A stretch of DNA of 64,000 nt. Origin: Candida dubliniensis CD36 (taxonomy: Eukaryota; Ascomycota; Pichiomycetes; Serinales; Debaryomycetaceae). Shown here in pieces: positions 30,620 through 41,509 of the stretch. The number at the start of each line of letters is the position of its first letter. The first letter of the stretch is position 1. The stretch covers positions 248,001 through 312,000 of the forward strand of contig NC_012863.1 of NCBI RefSeq assembly GCF_000026945.1, written 5' to 3'. A program made the translations under genes and the position numbers. The notes beneath the pieces were generated by a model. That model made no database searches and was not told where the DNA came from. It worked only from the letters and a program-made list of their open reading frames with translations.

Positions 30620-32509
30620 ATGAATGAACTAATCGAAAATCTAGTAACAACAACATCATCATCATCATCAATATCCCAAAATACTATAAATGTTTTACAT
30701 GAATTAGGAGATTTATTAAGAGATGATACAAATAGAATTGCCATTCATGATAAATTATCTATACTTTTACCTCAATTCAATAAATTTTTATCAATATCAA
30801 TATCAACAACATCAACAAATGAGTCATTAACTGATGAATTAAAATTTGAAACATTAAGAGTCGTTATTAATATATTAGCTAATAATGATTTGAATCGAGA
30901 TTTTTTCACTAATTCAATTCAAGTTCCAAAATTATTAGAAATAGACATCAAAGAAACTATAAATGAAGATCAAGAAAGTCTTATAATTATGATTAATGAA
31001 TTTTGGTCAATTATAAAAATTCATTTAGATAAGAATGAAAAATTTCAATTGATAAAATTTATATTTATATTATTAAATCAATTCATATATGATACTAATC
31101 ATAAATCTCAATATTTGGAATTTTTCAATTCATTAAAAATTCAATGGGGATTATATCCTTTGATTAATAAAGATACTATAGATGATATTGGTGAATTTTT
31201 ATATGAATTATTAGCGTCAAAATCATTATCATTGACTGATATTGATAGAATATTTTTAAGTGGAAAAATATTAGATAATATTTCTATCAAAGATCTAGAA
31301 GATGAAGAAACAGGGTTAATTATGATTGATTTATTATCATTAAATGAACCATCAAATGAATTATATAAAACGATTTTGCAACAAATTTCATTATGTGATA
31401 CAAATGTTTCAGGATTAATTAAACGGAAATTATTAGTTCTTGCTAGTGATTTAGCTCCAGTTTATAACGATAGTAACAACAACAACAACAGCAGCAGCAG
31501 CAGCACTATTGATGAACAAGAAAAGGCATTAAATATTTCAATAGATCAATTACAATCAACTAATGATCCTTATGTATTTGCTTGTTGTTGTATAACTATT
31601 GGGAATTTTATTCATGATAAATCATCAATGGAAAAAGCATTAACTATTTTGTTTAATGAATCAAATATATCTGAAGAAGGGGAGTTATTAACGATAGATA
31701 AATTGATTTCATTATATTTTGAAAAGAATATAATCACTGATGTTATTCAAATTCAATCAATTCATATGTGGAATAATTTAATGAATGAAACAATAGCTAA
31801 TAAAATATTAACAAATATTTTGGAAGATGATTTATTAAAAATTACGAAAATTATTATTGATAATGAGAAATATTATCAAGAAATATTAATTTTATATTTA
31901 AAATTTATTAAAAAATTAATTAAATTATCCAATAAATCTTTAGTACCATTTAAAGTGATTGAATATATTTTACAAAATCTTGATAATAATAATAATGGTA
32001 CTATTTTAGATATTAAATATTTACTTTTACAAAAGCAACAACAACAACAAGAATATGGGGGGAAATATACTGAGGAAATGTTTATGGAATTATTGAAAAG
32101 TTTAGTAAATACAATTAATACCACCAATGTTCTTGAACAATTGAAAACTATTGCTATAATTAATCAACAAATCTTAAATGGAGAATTAGAAATAATAATT
32201 TCTAGTAATATTAACATGGAACAATTATTGGAAAATTATTTCCATCCATTAGAACATTTATTAAATCAATTCATATCATTATTATCAGAATCAAAATCAA
32301 AATTAAAATTAAAATCAAAATCAAAATCAAAATCAAAATCAAATAACAATATAGTTAATCCTAATTGGGAGATTAAAATTTTCCAAAATAATCTTAAATT
32401 TGTTGCTATATCAATTATTAAAATCATTGAAAAAAATTCAAATGAATTATTATCAACAAAAACAAATTTATTAAAGATTTGTCATGATATTATTAATGAA
32501 AAAGAATAA
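30620..32509 (+). CDS. BEM4: Bem4-like armadillo/SmgGDS-type Rho regulator
   Basis: A 629-residue, almost entirely helical and leucine/isoleucine-rich protein without signal peptide or membrane segment. It fits a repeat-solenoid (armadillo-like) fold. The stretch SDLAP at about 275-279 and NDPYVFACCCITIGNFIHDK near 314-333 resembles the SmgGDS/Bem4 type repeat with a conserved ALGN/AIGN core. Length is close to yeast Bem4 (about 630). Bem4 binds Rho-type GTPases, including Rho1, and supports polarity and MAPK signalling. Low-complexity insertions are an Asn/Ser run near 284-294 and a Lys-Ser repeat (KSKSKSKS) near 560-573. Assignment rests on length, fold type and my memory of gene order, so other solenoid proteins remain possible. 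Confidence 0.55.
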   Translation: MNELIENLVTTTSSSSSISQNTINVLHELGDLLRDDTNRIAIHDKLSILLPQFNKFLSISISTTSTNESLTDELKFETLRVVINILANNDLNRDFFTNSIQVPKLLEIDIKETINEDQESLIIMINEFWSIIKIHLDKNEKFQLIKFIFILLNQFIYDTNHKSQYLEFFNSLKIQWGLYPLINKDTIDDIGEFLYELLASKSLSLTDIDRIFLSGKILDNISIKDLEDEETGLIMIDLLSLNEPSNELYKTILQQISLCDTNVSGLIKRKLLVLASDLAPVYNDSNNNNNSSSSSTIDEQEKALNISIDQLQSTNDPYVFACCCITIGNFIHDKSSMEKALTILFNESNISEEGELLTIDKLISLYFEKNIITDVIQIQSIHMWNNLMNETIANKILTNILEDDLLKITKIIIDNEKYYQEILILYLKFIKKLIKLSNKSLVPFKVIEYILQNLDNNNNGTILDIKYLLLQKQQQQQEYGGKYTEEMFMELLKSLVNTINTTNVLEQLKTIAIINQQILNGELEIIISSNINMEQLLENYFHPLEHLLNQFISLLSESKSKLKLKSKSKSKSKSNNNIVNPNWEIKIFQNNLKFVAISIIKIIEKNSNELLSTKTNLLKICHDIINEKE

Positions 32510-32587
32510 CCGCCGCCGCCGCCGCCCCCCATATTAGCTTCTATGGTTTTGGGTGAGGCGCCGGTTTTGGAGAAGGGGGGAAGGGGT
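32510..32587. other. GC-rich spacer between convergent genes
   Basis: Only 78 bases separate the stop codons of BEM4 and OPT6. The spacer carries (CCG)5 directly after the BEM4 stop, then GGCGCCGG and G-runs, strongly out of line with the AT-rich surroundings. The 3' UTRs of the two genes must overlap. Confidence 0.7.
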
Positions 32588-35500
32588 CTATGGGAAATGA
32601 CCTTTTCTTAACCCAATATAACCATCAGGAGCAGTATCAATATTTTTCCAAATTGGTGAAATTTCTCCACCTTCAATACCTTGTTGACCAATTGAATTCC
32701 CCCACCATTTTAATGGATAAGGATGATATTGAACTGTGAAAAAAATTATTAAAGTACTAAAAGCAACTCCAGCAGATAATCCACTAGTTAAAATATAATT
32801 ATATTTTTCCCACCAAAGTAAATAATTTTTTTTAATATAAAACATGAAAATAAAAGAAATATATAATCCTCCAGTGAAATACAGTAAATTATAAGGAGCA
32901 AAATCTAACATACCACCAATTATAATTGTTGGTTGAAAATATTTTTGAATAATTTTATTAGGAAATTTACGTTTTAACCAAACACAAGGGAAAACTAATA
33001 ATATTCCTAAAAGGAAACACCATTTTAAAATTGGATATAATTTCCCGAAAACTTTTGTTGGACCAATTTCTCCATATTGAATACTTGAATAAAAATAAGT
33101 ATTTGCTCCAGGACATTTAAATTGATTTTTTTGATGAGGATCACAAATATTTTCAATATTATTTAATTGCCAATTAGTTATAATTAATGATATTATAATA
33201 TTTAATAAAGTTGATAATAATTGACCTTTAAAAATTGCTCGAGGTGGGATTTTAGTATAATGAGCTAATTTTTGATCAGTAATATAATTACTGGCTTGAC
33301 TATCAATATTATATCCATAAGCTTTTAAAGTAATTAAAGCAATACCAGAATTAGGTATAGCATATCCAACAATTAATTCAACAAGAACATTTAATCCAAA
33401 TGAAAATCCTGTGACTGAAGCAATTGATGTTAAAGGGATTAAAAAAATAAAATTAATGATAATAGTGAAAAAAATCCCCCAAATTGGTGTTTCAACAGGG
33501 TAAAACCATACCGCAGCTATAGCAAACAGAGTACTAATTAATAATATTGTTATAAACCACCAATCAGGTACATCAGGATAATGAGCCATCATTTTACAAT
33601 GAGGATCATTAGCATATCTCCCATATTGGCGATATAATCCAAAGTTGTTGTTGTTGTTGTTGTTGTCGTCGTCATTATTTGATTCAATCCCGAAATCAAT
33701 CTCTTGTTCCAGTTTAAATGCATCAACTATTGAACTCCAAACATTAATAAAACTTGTTTTCATAGAATTCCATTCAGTTAATCCATGATATAATATAGCA
33801 AAAGGATAAAGACAAAAATAAGCACCATAAATCACTAAATTTGCTGCAGAAAAATATGGTGGACCAATTTTTTGATATTTTTCATTATCAAATAATTTAT
33901 TGGTATCATTAAGTATATCATGAACATTATATAATTGAGCTTTATTATTATATAATCGATTTGAATTAATTGGTAAATAAGCTGTCCAATTATTATTAGT
34001 ATAATAAACCATTAAAATAATAATAAATCCTAAAAATGTTCCTAAATAACGATTAAAAAATGTATAAAATGGAATTATCATACTTGAACCATTACCAATA
34101 ATATTCCAATCAAATGATGGGATTGGATTAAATCCTAATCCAATATTTGATCCAGTAATATTAACTAAATGAATCAGTTTAGGATTAAACCAAGTTGGCC
34201 AATTAAATAATGATAATGCTTTGAAAAAATAATTTGGAATCCAATTATATATGAAACTAATAGTAAAAGTCACTAAAAAAAATGAATAAGGAGATATTTT
34301 CCAACCATGAACAATACTACTAGTAGTACTACTACTAGTAGTAGTAGTAGGATTATTTTGATTCATTAAAGCTTTATTTAAAGCTATTGTTGGTAAAATT
34401 GTTGGCCAAATTGCTTTATTTGGATAAACACAAACTTTTTTCATAATCATAGCAAAACTAAATCCAAGTAATTGAGTTGATATTGTTAATAAAATTTGGA
34501 AAATCCAATTAACCCAATTTAATCCATAAAATCGATTTAATTTCATTACAAAAATATTATTTATCAGATAAGGAGTTGAAGCTGAACACAGATAAATTAT
34601 TGTACTTAACATCATTTCTTTAAAATTCCATGGACCAGGATTTAAATTAATTTTCCAATTATTATTAATCTTAATGAATTTATTTTTAGGAATTAATTTT
34701 TCCCAAATTTTCCCACTAAGTAATAATAAAATTTGTATAGTATGAGTACTTAATGATATACCAGGCATTCTTTGATAAAAAAAACTATTAATTAATGATC
34801 CAATAAGTGTCCAAAATAATGCAATAAAATAAGCTCTAAATGTTTCAACAGGAATAGTTGGATCATCAAATGGATCAGTAATGGCTCGTATTTCTGGATA
34901 TGGTGAATGATAATGAATTAATGCTGCTTCTAATCGAATTTGTAATGACCAATCAATTATAGTTAAATAAGTCTTGTTCTTAAAGGGTGATGATGATTGA
35001 ATTGGATATTTTATATCAGAAAATTCATCAAGATTATTGTCATTTTTAATTGTGGTAGTAGTAGTAGTAATTTCTTGATCTTGACATTCAATATTGTTGG
35101 GGATTTGACTAATTAATCTTTCTAATAATTGATAATCTTCAATTAAAAAATTAACATCTCCTTTATGATCTACTAATGCTTCACGAATAATTTCAGTTGC
35201 TTCTGTTATAGATAATTGTTCAATTTTATCAATAATATATTCTGTTTGTTTAGAAATATGAATATCAGATTCCAATAATGAAAAATTATGATTATGATTA
35301 TGATAAACTTCATCACTAATTACACCTAATCGTAAAAGTACAAATGTTAATTGTGAATCTGTAAGTTTCCCTTGATATAGCTTTGGTGGTGGTCCAGGGG
35401 ATGTTGTTGAACTTGATTCGGGTTCTTGTTCTTGTTCGTGTTCTTGTTCGTGTTGTGGAAATGTTGATAATTGAATGTATTCGTGTCCTTTTTTCGTCAT
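32588..35500 (-). CDS. OPT6: Oligopeptide transporter, OPT family
   Basis: A 970-residue polytopic membrane protein. The N-terminal 190 residues are cytosolic and hydrophilic. OPT hallmarks follow: SPYPEIRAITDPFDDPTIP at about 199-217, then NPGPWNFKE at 287-295 (the NPG motif), and near the C terminus KIPPRAIFKGQ before a long hydrophobic pair of helices and the ICDPHQ...FKCPGANTYFYSS segment. About a dozen or more membrane segments are evident. The family takes up tri- to octapeptides by proton symport at the plasma membrane, and Candida has expanded it (OPT1-OPT9). The name is from memory of gene order. Short Asn (about 614-620) and Thr/Ser (about 385-397) runs lie in loops. Convergent with BEM4. 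Confidence 0.85.
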   Translation of the reverse strand: MTKKGHEYIQLSTFPQHEQEHEQEQEPESSSTTSPGPPPKLYQGKLTDSQLTFVLLRLGVISDEVYHNHNHNFSLLESDIHISKQTEYIIDKIEQLSITEATEIIREALVDHKGDVNFLIEDYQLLERLISQIPNNIECQDQEITTTTTTIKNDNNLDEFSDIKYPIQSSSPFKNKTYLTIIDWSLQIRLEAALIHYHSPYPEIRAITDPFDDPTIPVETFRAYFIALFWTLIGSLINSFFYQRMPGISLSTHTIQILLLLSGKIWEKLIPKNKFIKINNNWKINLNPGPWNFKEMMLSTIIYLCSASTPYLINNIFVMKLNRFYGLNWVNWIFQILLTISTQLLGFSFAMIMKKVCVYPNKAIWPTILPTIALNKALMNQNNPTTTTSSSTTSSIVHGWKISPYSFFLVTFTISFIYNWIPNYFFKALSLFNWPTWFNPKLIHLVNITGSNIGLGFNPIPSFDWNIIGNGSSMIIPFYTFFNRYLGTFLGFIIILMVYYTNNNWTAYLPINSNRLYNNKAQLYNVHDILNDTNKLFDNEKYQKIGPPYFSAANLVIYGAYFCLYPFAILYHGLTEWNSMKTSFINVWSSIVDAFKLEQEIDFGIESNNDDDNNNNNNNFGLYRQYGRYANDPHCKMMAHYPDVPDWWFITILLISTLFAIAAVWFYPVETPIWGIFFTIIINFIFLIPLTSIASVTGFSFGLNVLVELIVGYAIPNSGIALITLKAYGYNIDSQASNYITDQKLAHYTKIPPRAIFKGQLLSTLLNIIISLIITNWQLNNIENICDPHQKNQFKCPGANTYFYSSIQYGEIGPTKVFGKLYPILKWCFLLGILLVFPCVWLKRKFPNKIIQKYFQPTIIIGGMLDFAPYNLLYFTGGLYISFIFMFYIKKNYLLWWEKYNYILTSGLSAGVAFSTLIIFFTVQYHPYPLKWWGNSIGQQGIEGGEISPIWKNIDTAPDGYIGLRKGHFP

Positions 35501-36515
35501 GATTGGCTTGAGGGGTGGGGGAAGGAGGGGGGAAGTAAGGGGAGGGATTTTAAGTGAAGGGAAATGTAGAAGTGACCAAGTATATAGTTATCATAGAAAG
35601 CCCTATATCGTTAATATATATTCTTCTGAATATGTGTAGATAGATGAAAAATTGAAGGGTCTAAGGTTCTGGATCTTGAAAGTTGGTTAATATTTGATAA
35701 ACAAAAGAAAAATAAAATTTATCGAGGCGAGTGGGAGAGGCAGGCAGGCAGGGAGGGAGTGTGTCCCCCCCCCCTGTCTATTTTTGGATTGCATTAAAGT
35801 TGATTACATAATCATGCCAGATTTGGGGTTCCAAATTTTTGACATATTTATTTTACCAACTAATAACAGATGTTACTACTACCACCACCACCACCAAAGC
35901 ACATTAAGCATTGGGTTATAATGTGGAAATATAACAAACGTATAATGATTTTTTATTGGTGACGAGGGAATTAAAATCATCATTTCATTTACGAAATCCC
36001 GATTACTATATGTTAGAAATAAATAAACTCTGTCCTCCTCTTCCTCATGGTAATAATTCTTTTGTAAATACTAACACAATTGATAATTCATATTGTTTAC
36101 AAATTTGATATTACTTACTATTGTTATTGATATTCTAGTTTAGAAAGAAGGGGGAGGGGGGAGGGGGGGGGGGCAATTGATCACAAAAGTTTCGACCTTG
36201 TGTATATAGAGGAAATAGAAAATGATAGGGATAATCCCCCCAAAAAAAAAGATAATCAGTTTATTCCAAGTTGGAGAAGTTTTATATTTATCAACCAATT
36301 GGAATACCTCGCTAGTTGCATATTTTGCCACCGAAATGGTTATGTGCAATTATAATCCACCCCACCCAAAAGTAAACTAATACTTATATATATATGTATA
36401 ACCCTCCCAATTCACTCTTTTTTTTTTTTTTTTAAATTTTCAAATTTTCAATCGTTATCCAATCATAAAGAAAGAATATTAGATCAAGTTCTTTAAAATA
36501 ATAAAAAAAAAAAAA
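35501..36515. other. Divergent region upstream of OPT6 and the first secreted ORF
   Basis: About 1 kb without a gene. It has purine/G runs beside the OPT6 start (35508-35550), a C-run at 35766-35774, ACC repeats at 35880-35895, an interrupted G-run at 36149-36172 and a T-run at 36418-36433 near the downstream start. Confidence 0.5.
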
Positions 36516-36878
36516 ATGAAGACAGTTACAATTATTACTATTTTACAATTATTATTTATTCAAATCAATGCTATTACAATTGAAGAAAAAGGTGTTGTTA
36601 TTGCTAATAATAATAATGATGATGAACAACAACAACAAGAAAAACAACAAAAACAACCTAAAGGTGCACCAATTGGTGCTACATCTCAATTCGATCCTTA
36701 TTCTAATATATCCCCATTATCAAGAAGTCTTGAAATATCATCAACCACCAAATCTTCAATGGCAATTGCTAATACTATTATTGGTATTATTGGTAGTACT
36801 AATAATAATAATAATATTCAATGGAAATTATTATTAAGTTGTGTTTTATTTGCAATTACAAGTTTATGTATAATGTAA
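36516..36878 (+). CDS. Small secreted/GPI-like or single-pass membrane protein
   Basis: A 120-residue ORF. Residues 1-19 form a signal peptide (MKTVTIITILQLLFIQINA). The middle is polar with Asn/Asp and Gln runs and a Ser-rich part. The end is a hydrophobic segment WKLLLSCVLFAITSLCI preceded by an Asn run, acceptable as a GPI signal or a transmembrane helix. A GTAAGT overlaps the stop codon (36875-36880), and splicing to the AG at 37005-37006 would extend the frame to a TAA at 37071-37073. That adds IGGGGGGG, a YKKK basic patch and PPTSSRGN after the helix (see findings). No family recognised. First of a cluster of small surface-type ORFs. Confidence 0.6.
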   Translation: MKTVTIITILQLLFIQINAITIEEKGVVIANNNNDDEQQQQEKQQKQPKGAPIGATSQFDPYSNISPLSRSLEISSTTKSSMAIANTIIGIIGSTNNNNNIQWKLLLSCVLFAITSLCIM

Positions 36879-37073
36879 GTGTTTATGTCTATACATTAAA
36901 TTATATTTATATTTAATTGAATAATTCAAATGTTATAAATTCCAAATATAATATCAATTGAATTAGAAATACTTTTTAATTAATACTTTTTTTTTTTTTT
37001 TGGTAGTGGTGGTGGTGGTGGTGGTGGTTATAAGAAGAAAATTTTGCCACCAACATCATCAAGAGGAAACTAA

Positions 37074-37959
37074 ATACTATAGAGTGAATCGGTAAAATCG
37101 GTAAAATCGGACCAAAACTTAAGACCAAAAAAAAAAAAACAATAGGTAAAGTCTAGAATAATTTTGATATTTGAATTAGTATTAGTATTATCATACGGCA
37201 CAAATTTATCAAATTTATCAAATTTATCAAAGTTGGAAGAATTAAGAATAAAAAGTATTATACACGGCTTTAGCTTTTAACGGCCGGAATTAAGCCAAAG
37301 AAAAAAACCGCCCTTCCTAATTCGGATAAATCTCCGATTTATGTGCCTTCCATCTTATTTGTTTTTTTTTTTGTGGCCTCCCCACCTCCTTCCCTTTCCC
37401 TTCCCCTTTGTCATGATTTTGTTTACTAAAAAAATACCACCATTATGACTAAATAAGAATAAGAATGGAAATTAAATTATTGTTAGATCTTATTGAAATG
37501 GAAATAGGAGTTTTTTTTTTTTTATTACTCTTGTAAAACTAATTAAATTGAATTGAAAATGGGATTTTTTTTTGTTTATTGGCCATCTATGCTTGTTTTG
37601 TTTTGTTTTGTTTTGTTTATATTTTTCGTAAACACCGTTTGGTCAATGACTAATATTATTATTATTATTATTATTATTATTATCAATAACTATGTAAGTC
37701 AAAAAAAAAAAGGGTATTTTGTTTTGCTGCTTTTATTCGTAAGTGACATTTATATCAAACCCATATTTTATTTTCAAATCAATAATAATAATAATACTGT
37801 TTTCAAGATGAATATAAATATGTCCAAAATAATCAAACTTTCAAATCAATTTCTTTTTTTTTTTGGAAGAAGTAGAAGAAGTAGAAGAAGAAGATTCTTT
37901 CAATTAAAAAACAAAACTATACAATTACATATTTCATATTTCATATCATAATAATAATA
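37074..37959. other. Intergenic within the surface-protein cluster
   Basis: It has CGGTAAAAT and TTTATCAAA short tandem repeats (37090-37110, 37205-37230), TTTTG near 37595-37617, and ATT repeats near 37651-37683. The plus-strand frame at 37553-37951 is repeat-derived; I reject it as a gene. Confidence 0.45.
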
Positions 37960-38376
37960 ATGCAATTTACAAGAAAGTTTTTGTCATCATCATCATTGTT
38001 GTTGCTGTTGATCACTTTATTATTATTATTAAGTGAATCTATCAATGGGTTAATTATCCAAAAAAGTTTGAAAGTTAATGGTATTGGTAATGGTATTGGT
38101 ATTGGTATTGGTATTGGTAATATCAAAAGAAATCGAGTAACTGTTGATAATGATCCAATGGATAGGACTATAGCAATAACTCATAATAATCCAATTCCAA
38201 CTGATAATGCCTCAAATTCTCAATCTCAATCATCATCATTATCATCACTGATTGCTGAAACTACTACTAGTAGTGTTACTAGTAGTGTTACTAGTAGTGT
38301 CCATAATAATGGTAATCAACTTCAAATTATCACTAGTGTACCAATTATAGCTGTTATGATATTAGGTTTATTATAA
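37960..38376 (+). CDS. Small GPI-like surface protein
   Basis: A 138-residue ORF with a long Leu/Ser-rich signal peptide (residues 1-30, FLSSSSLLLLLITLLLLLSE core). A Gly-Ile/Asn repeat follows near 41-54 (GIGNGIGIGIGIGN), then a Ser/Thr-rich region with three SSVT repeats near 104-114. The end is a short hydrophobic stretch (SVPIIAVMILGLL) reaching the C terminus, as in GPI-anchored proteins. There are no Cys residues and no recognised domain. Expected location is plasma membrane or wall. The GI repeat reflects a GGTATT microsatellite and may vary between alleles. Confidence 0.65.
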   Translation: MQFTRKFLSSSSLLLLLITLLLLLSESINGLIIQKSLKVNGIGNGIGIGIGIGNIKRNRVTVDNDPMDRTIAITHNNPIPTDNASNSQSQSSSLSSLIAETTTSSVTSSVTSSVHNNGNQLQIITSVPIIAVMILGLL

Positions 38377-38656
38377 TGAATGAGAAATTTCTTTCCTTTC
38401 ATTTCATTTCTTTTCCTTTCCATTTTTATTTCAGAAATGATCTAATTTCTTACTTTACAATAATCTGATTTATTCCTTCATCCATCCATCCATCCATCCA
38501 TCCATCGATATATTTATTTTTTTTTCAATTATAATTCTTAAGAACTATACATTTATTGTTTATTTATTTATTTATTTCTTTTATTAGTTAGTTAATTAGT
38601 TAGTTAGTTAGTTAATTCTAAATACATAATAATAAAAAACCCAAACCCCTTTTTAT

Positions 38657-39070
38657 TTATAAAAACAAACTATTATATTTTTCATTCAATTGAATTCCAA
38701 TTTCATCACGACTTAAAACTTCAATTATATCATTATCATTATCATCATCAGCAGCAGCATAATAATAATAATAATAACTATTATTATTGTGATGGTTTTG
38801 AATTAGATTTTGATTTTGATTTTGATTTTGATTTTGATTGATAAAATATATACCATTAAAAGAATCATAATAATAATTTACATTAGTTTTATAAGGTCCA
38901 CCAATAACTTTAAATTCATACATTGATTTATCATTTCGAACATTATTAATATTTATACCTTGATAAGTTATATTATATATTGATTTAGGAATTATTAATG
39001 CTTTTATGGTGGGTTGAGGTTGTAAATAAATATATATATATATAATAATAATTAAATCAAAAATGGTCAT
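38657..39070 (-). CDS. Small putative secreted protein, unknown
   Basis: Taken from the inner Met at 39070, the product is 137 residues and begins with a hydrophobic segment (TIFDLIIIIYIYIYL) suited to a signal peptide or anchor. The frame is open to an upstream Met at 39118, but that start sits in a poly(A)-derived run. The mature part, IIPKSIYNITYQGININ through VIGGPYKTNVNYYYD, reads like genuine protein, followed by (NQ)n, Tyr6, Ala3 and Asp/Asn runs and a charged C terminus IIEVLSRDEIGIQLNEKY. No family recognised. Confidence 0.5.
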   Translation of the reverse strand: MTIFDLIIIIYIYIYLQPQPTIKALIIPKSIYNITYQGININNVRNDKSMYEFKVIGGPYKTNVNYYYDSFNGIYFINQNQNQNQNQNLIQNHHNNNSYYYYYYAAADDDNDNDIIEVLSRDEIGIQLNEKYNSLFL

Positions 39071-39593
39071 TAGAGAATTAATGATTGAATTAATCTTAGT
39101 TTCAAAAAAAAAAACCAAAAAGAGTCCTCTGTGTATTTGTTAGTAAGTAGGAGTGGGTTTGGTTGGGTTGGGTTTGGGTTGGGTTGGGTGATCTCTTAAA
39201 ATAAAATAGTATTACTTTGATTAAAACAATATTGTATACTCTTTTTTTTTTGTTATGTTATGCTATGTTATGTTATGTGATGTTTTGACAATCTCGTAAA
39301 GTAAAGTTGTTTTCATATTAACATTGATATTGATATTGACATTGACAGTTTCTTTTTCTTTTTTTGCGCCCATTTATCAATTGCGGAACCAATTACCCAT
39401 TTGGGAAGAATACCGGACTTATTAATTGCGGAATTTGTTTTCCCTTTGACTTGTAGAAGAAGAAGAAGAAGAAGAAAAAAAGTAAATCCCGATCGGAGAA
39501 TTCAGGAGAATTTGAGAATCTTTTTTTGGAACAAAAGTAAAGTAAGTCAAATAAACGATCATAATATCTATAAACCCTCCCCCGCAACCTCCA

Positions 39594-39632
<39 letters not shown>

Positions 39633-39737
39633 AAAAAAAAATATTCCTATTTCCTTCTTACGGTTTATGACTTGCCCTTTACTTTACCGATGAATAATAT
39701 TAATAGGATTACTTCAATATAGATAATAAAACAATTC

Positions 39738-39773
<36 letters not shown>

Positions 39774-41509
39774 CATAGTAGTAGTAGTAGTAGTAGTAGT
39801 TATTCTTCTTCTTATTATTATCGCCCAATTAGGATGGAAATTATCCTAATTCAAATTATTATTATTATTATTACTATTATTATTATTACTATTAAGATTG
39901 TCGTGGGATTGCGTACAATAATAGCACTACCAACATGGTCATTATACTGCTACTACTACTACTAATAATAATAATAATAATAATAATATGATCAAATTAA
40001 ATACTTAACTAGAAGTTGGGTTATTATTTAAACTTTGATTATTGTTATAGACTTTATATACATTTTTAACTTCATAGGTAAAAGAACATTTAATTTGAAA
40101 ATAAATTAAGAAGAAGAAAACGAAGAAGAAAAATTTTTCTTAGCACAAATTAAAAGTCACACGACCTTTAACTAAAAATAAAAAAATAAAAAAAAAACAG
40201 AAAAACAGAAACAAACTATAAAACTTACTCTTCACACATTTGTAAAATCTAGATCTTGAAATTATAGATATTTCTAATCAATAATATTGATAAGAGTTAT
40301 ATTTATATACATATAGAGGAATCTATAGTATCTACAATATCATCATCTTATTTTGTAGTGTTGAAAAATTGAATATAATTAAAAGTAATTTGTTTGGTAG
40401 TACCTTTTCCTTCTCCTTTATATTTTGAATTGAAGTAGGATTGAAAACACTATTACTTGAATAATCGTGACCTCTCCTCTCCTCTTCTTCTTACCCAAGA
40501 CAATGCTACTACTACTACTGCAACCACACTGTATTAACATTAAAAAAGTTTAATCAATAAACTAATAAACTTATTTGAATTGTGATGCGTATCTGTATTA
40601 GAAGAGGAAAAAAGATATATATTATGTGTATTGTTCTTTGGTGGGAGTGGGGGGTGGGTGGGTTATGTTACTTTTAGAAAACCAAAAAAAAAAAAAAAAA
40701 AAAAATAACAAACTATATAACCACACCCAAATGTTAATAAGACAGTCCAAATAAATGGGTGAAGGGGTGGAAGGGGGTGGGAGGGGCATAAACTAATTAA
40801 TATAATATAATAAAAAAAAAAAAAAGTCCATACATATCATATGGTACATCTGTAAATATTATTGGTTATTAATAATATAGTTTCAAGTATTATAATTATT
40901 ATGCTTTTTAACCGTCAATAAAAAATTACTTATTTATTTAGTCTATTTAGTCTATTCTTTTGGTTTGAAGTTTAGACTTAATATATTGATAAAAGTTTAT
41001 TGGGATTAAATAATAAATTGGTGGTACTATCGTGAAAGAGAGAAGAGAAATAAAAGTCAATTTGAAATTTATTTTAATCTTGATTCAACCCAACTACTAT
41101 AGTATCGGCTTCTTCAATTTTGTAACTTTGAGTTTTCCTTTTTTTTATTATTATTATTATTAGTATTATTATTAGTATTATTATTATAAACCCAGTTTGA
41201 ACAAGAAGAAATTATTAATATTAATATTAATATTAATATTAAATTAACTATTTTTAATTTTAATTCTACACAATTTTTCTTTTTTTTTTTTTTTTTTTTT
41301 TTTAACTTAGAAAATTTTCACTATATATATACATACATATATATTCATATATTAATTTATATATAATTTATTTCAAATCCTTTAAATATCTTTTCTATTC
41401 ATCTCAATTGGAATTTTTTTTTTCTTTCTTTTCTTCTTTTCTTTTCTTTTCTTTTCTTTCTTTTCTTTTCTTTTCTTGTTAATTAAAATCAATTCAATTT
41501 ATTTTTATA
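39071..41509. other. 2.4-kb intergenic region upstream of PGA53-like gene
   Basis: No credible gene. Very rich in simple repeats: GGTTGGG near 39155-39190, TTATG near 39250-39280, CAA at 39596-39632, AT at 39740-39768, TAG at 39777-39800, ATT at 39855-39895, TAC/TAA at 39950-39988, poly(A) at 40683-40705, G-rich runs at 40755-40790, AATATT at 41213-41242, poly(T) at 41279-41303 and TTTTC at 41430-41476. The last probably belongs to the promoter and leader of the next gene. Confidence 0.55.

Noticed and set aside
37553..37951. 132-codon plus-strand frame
   Set aside because: Largely poly-Ile, poly-Asn and Phe-rich translation of ATT/AAT/T runs.
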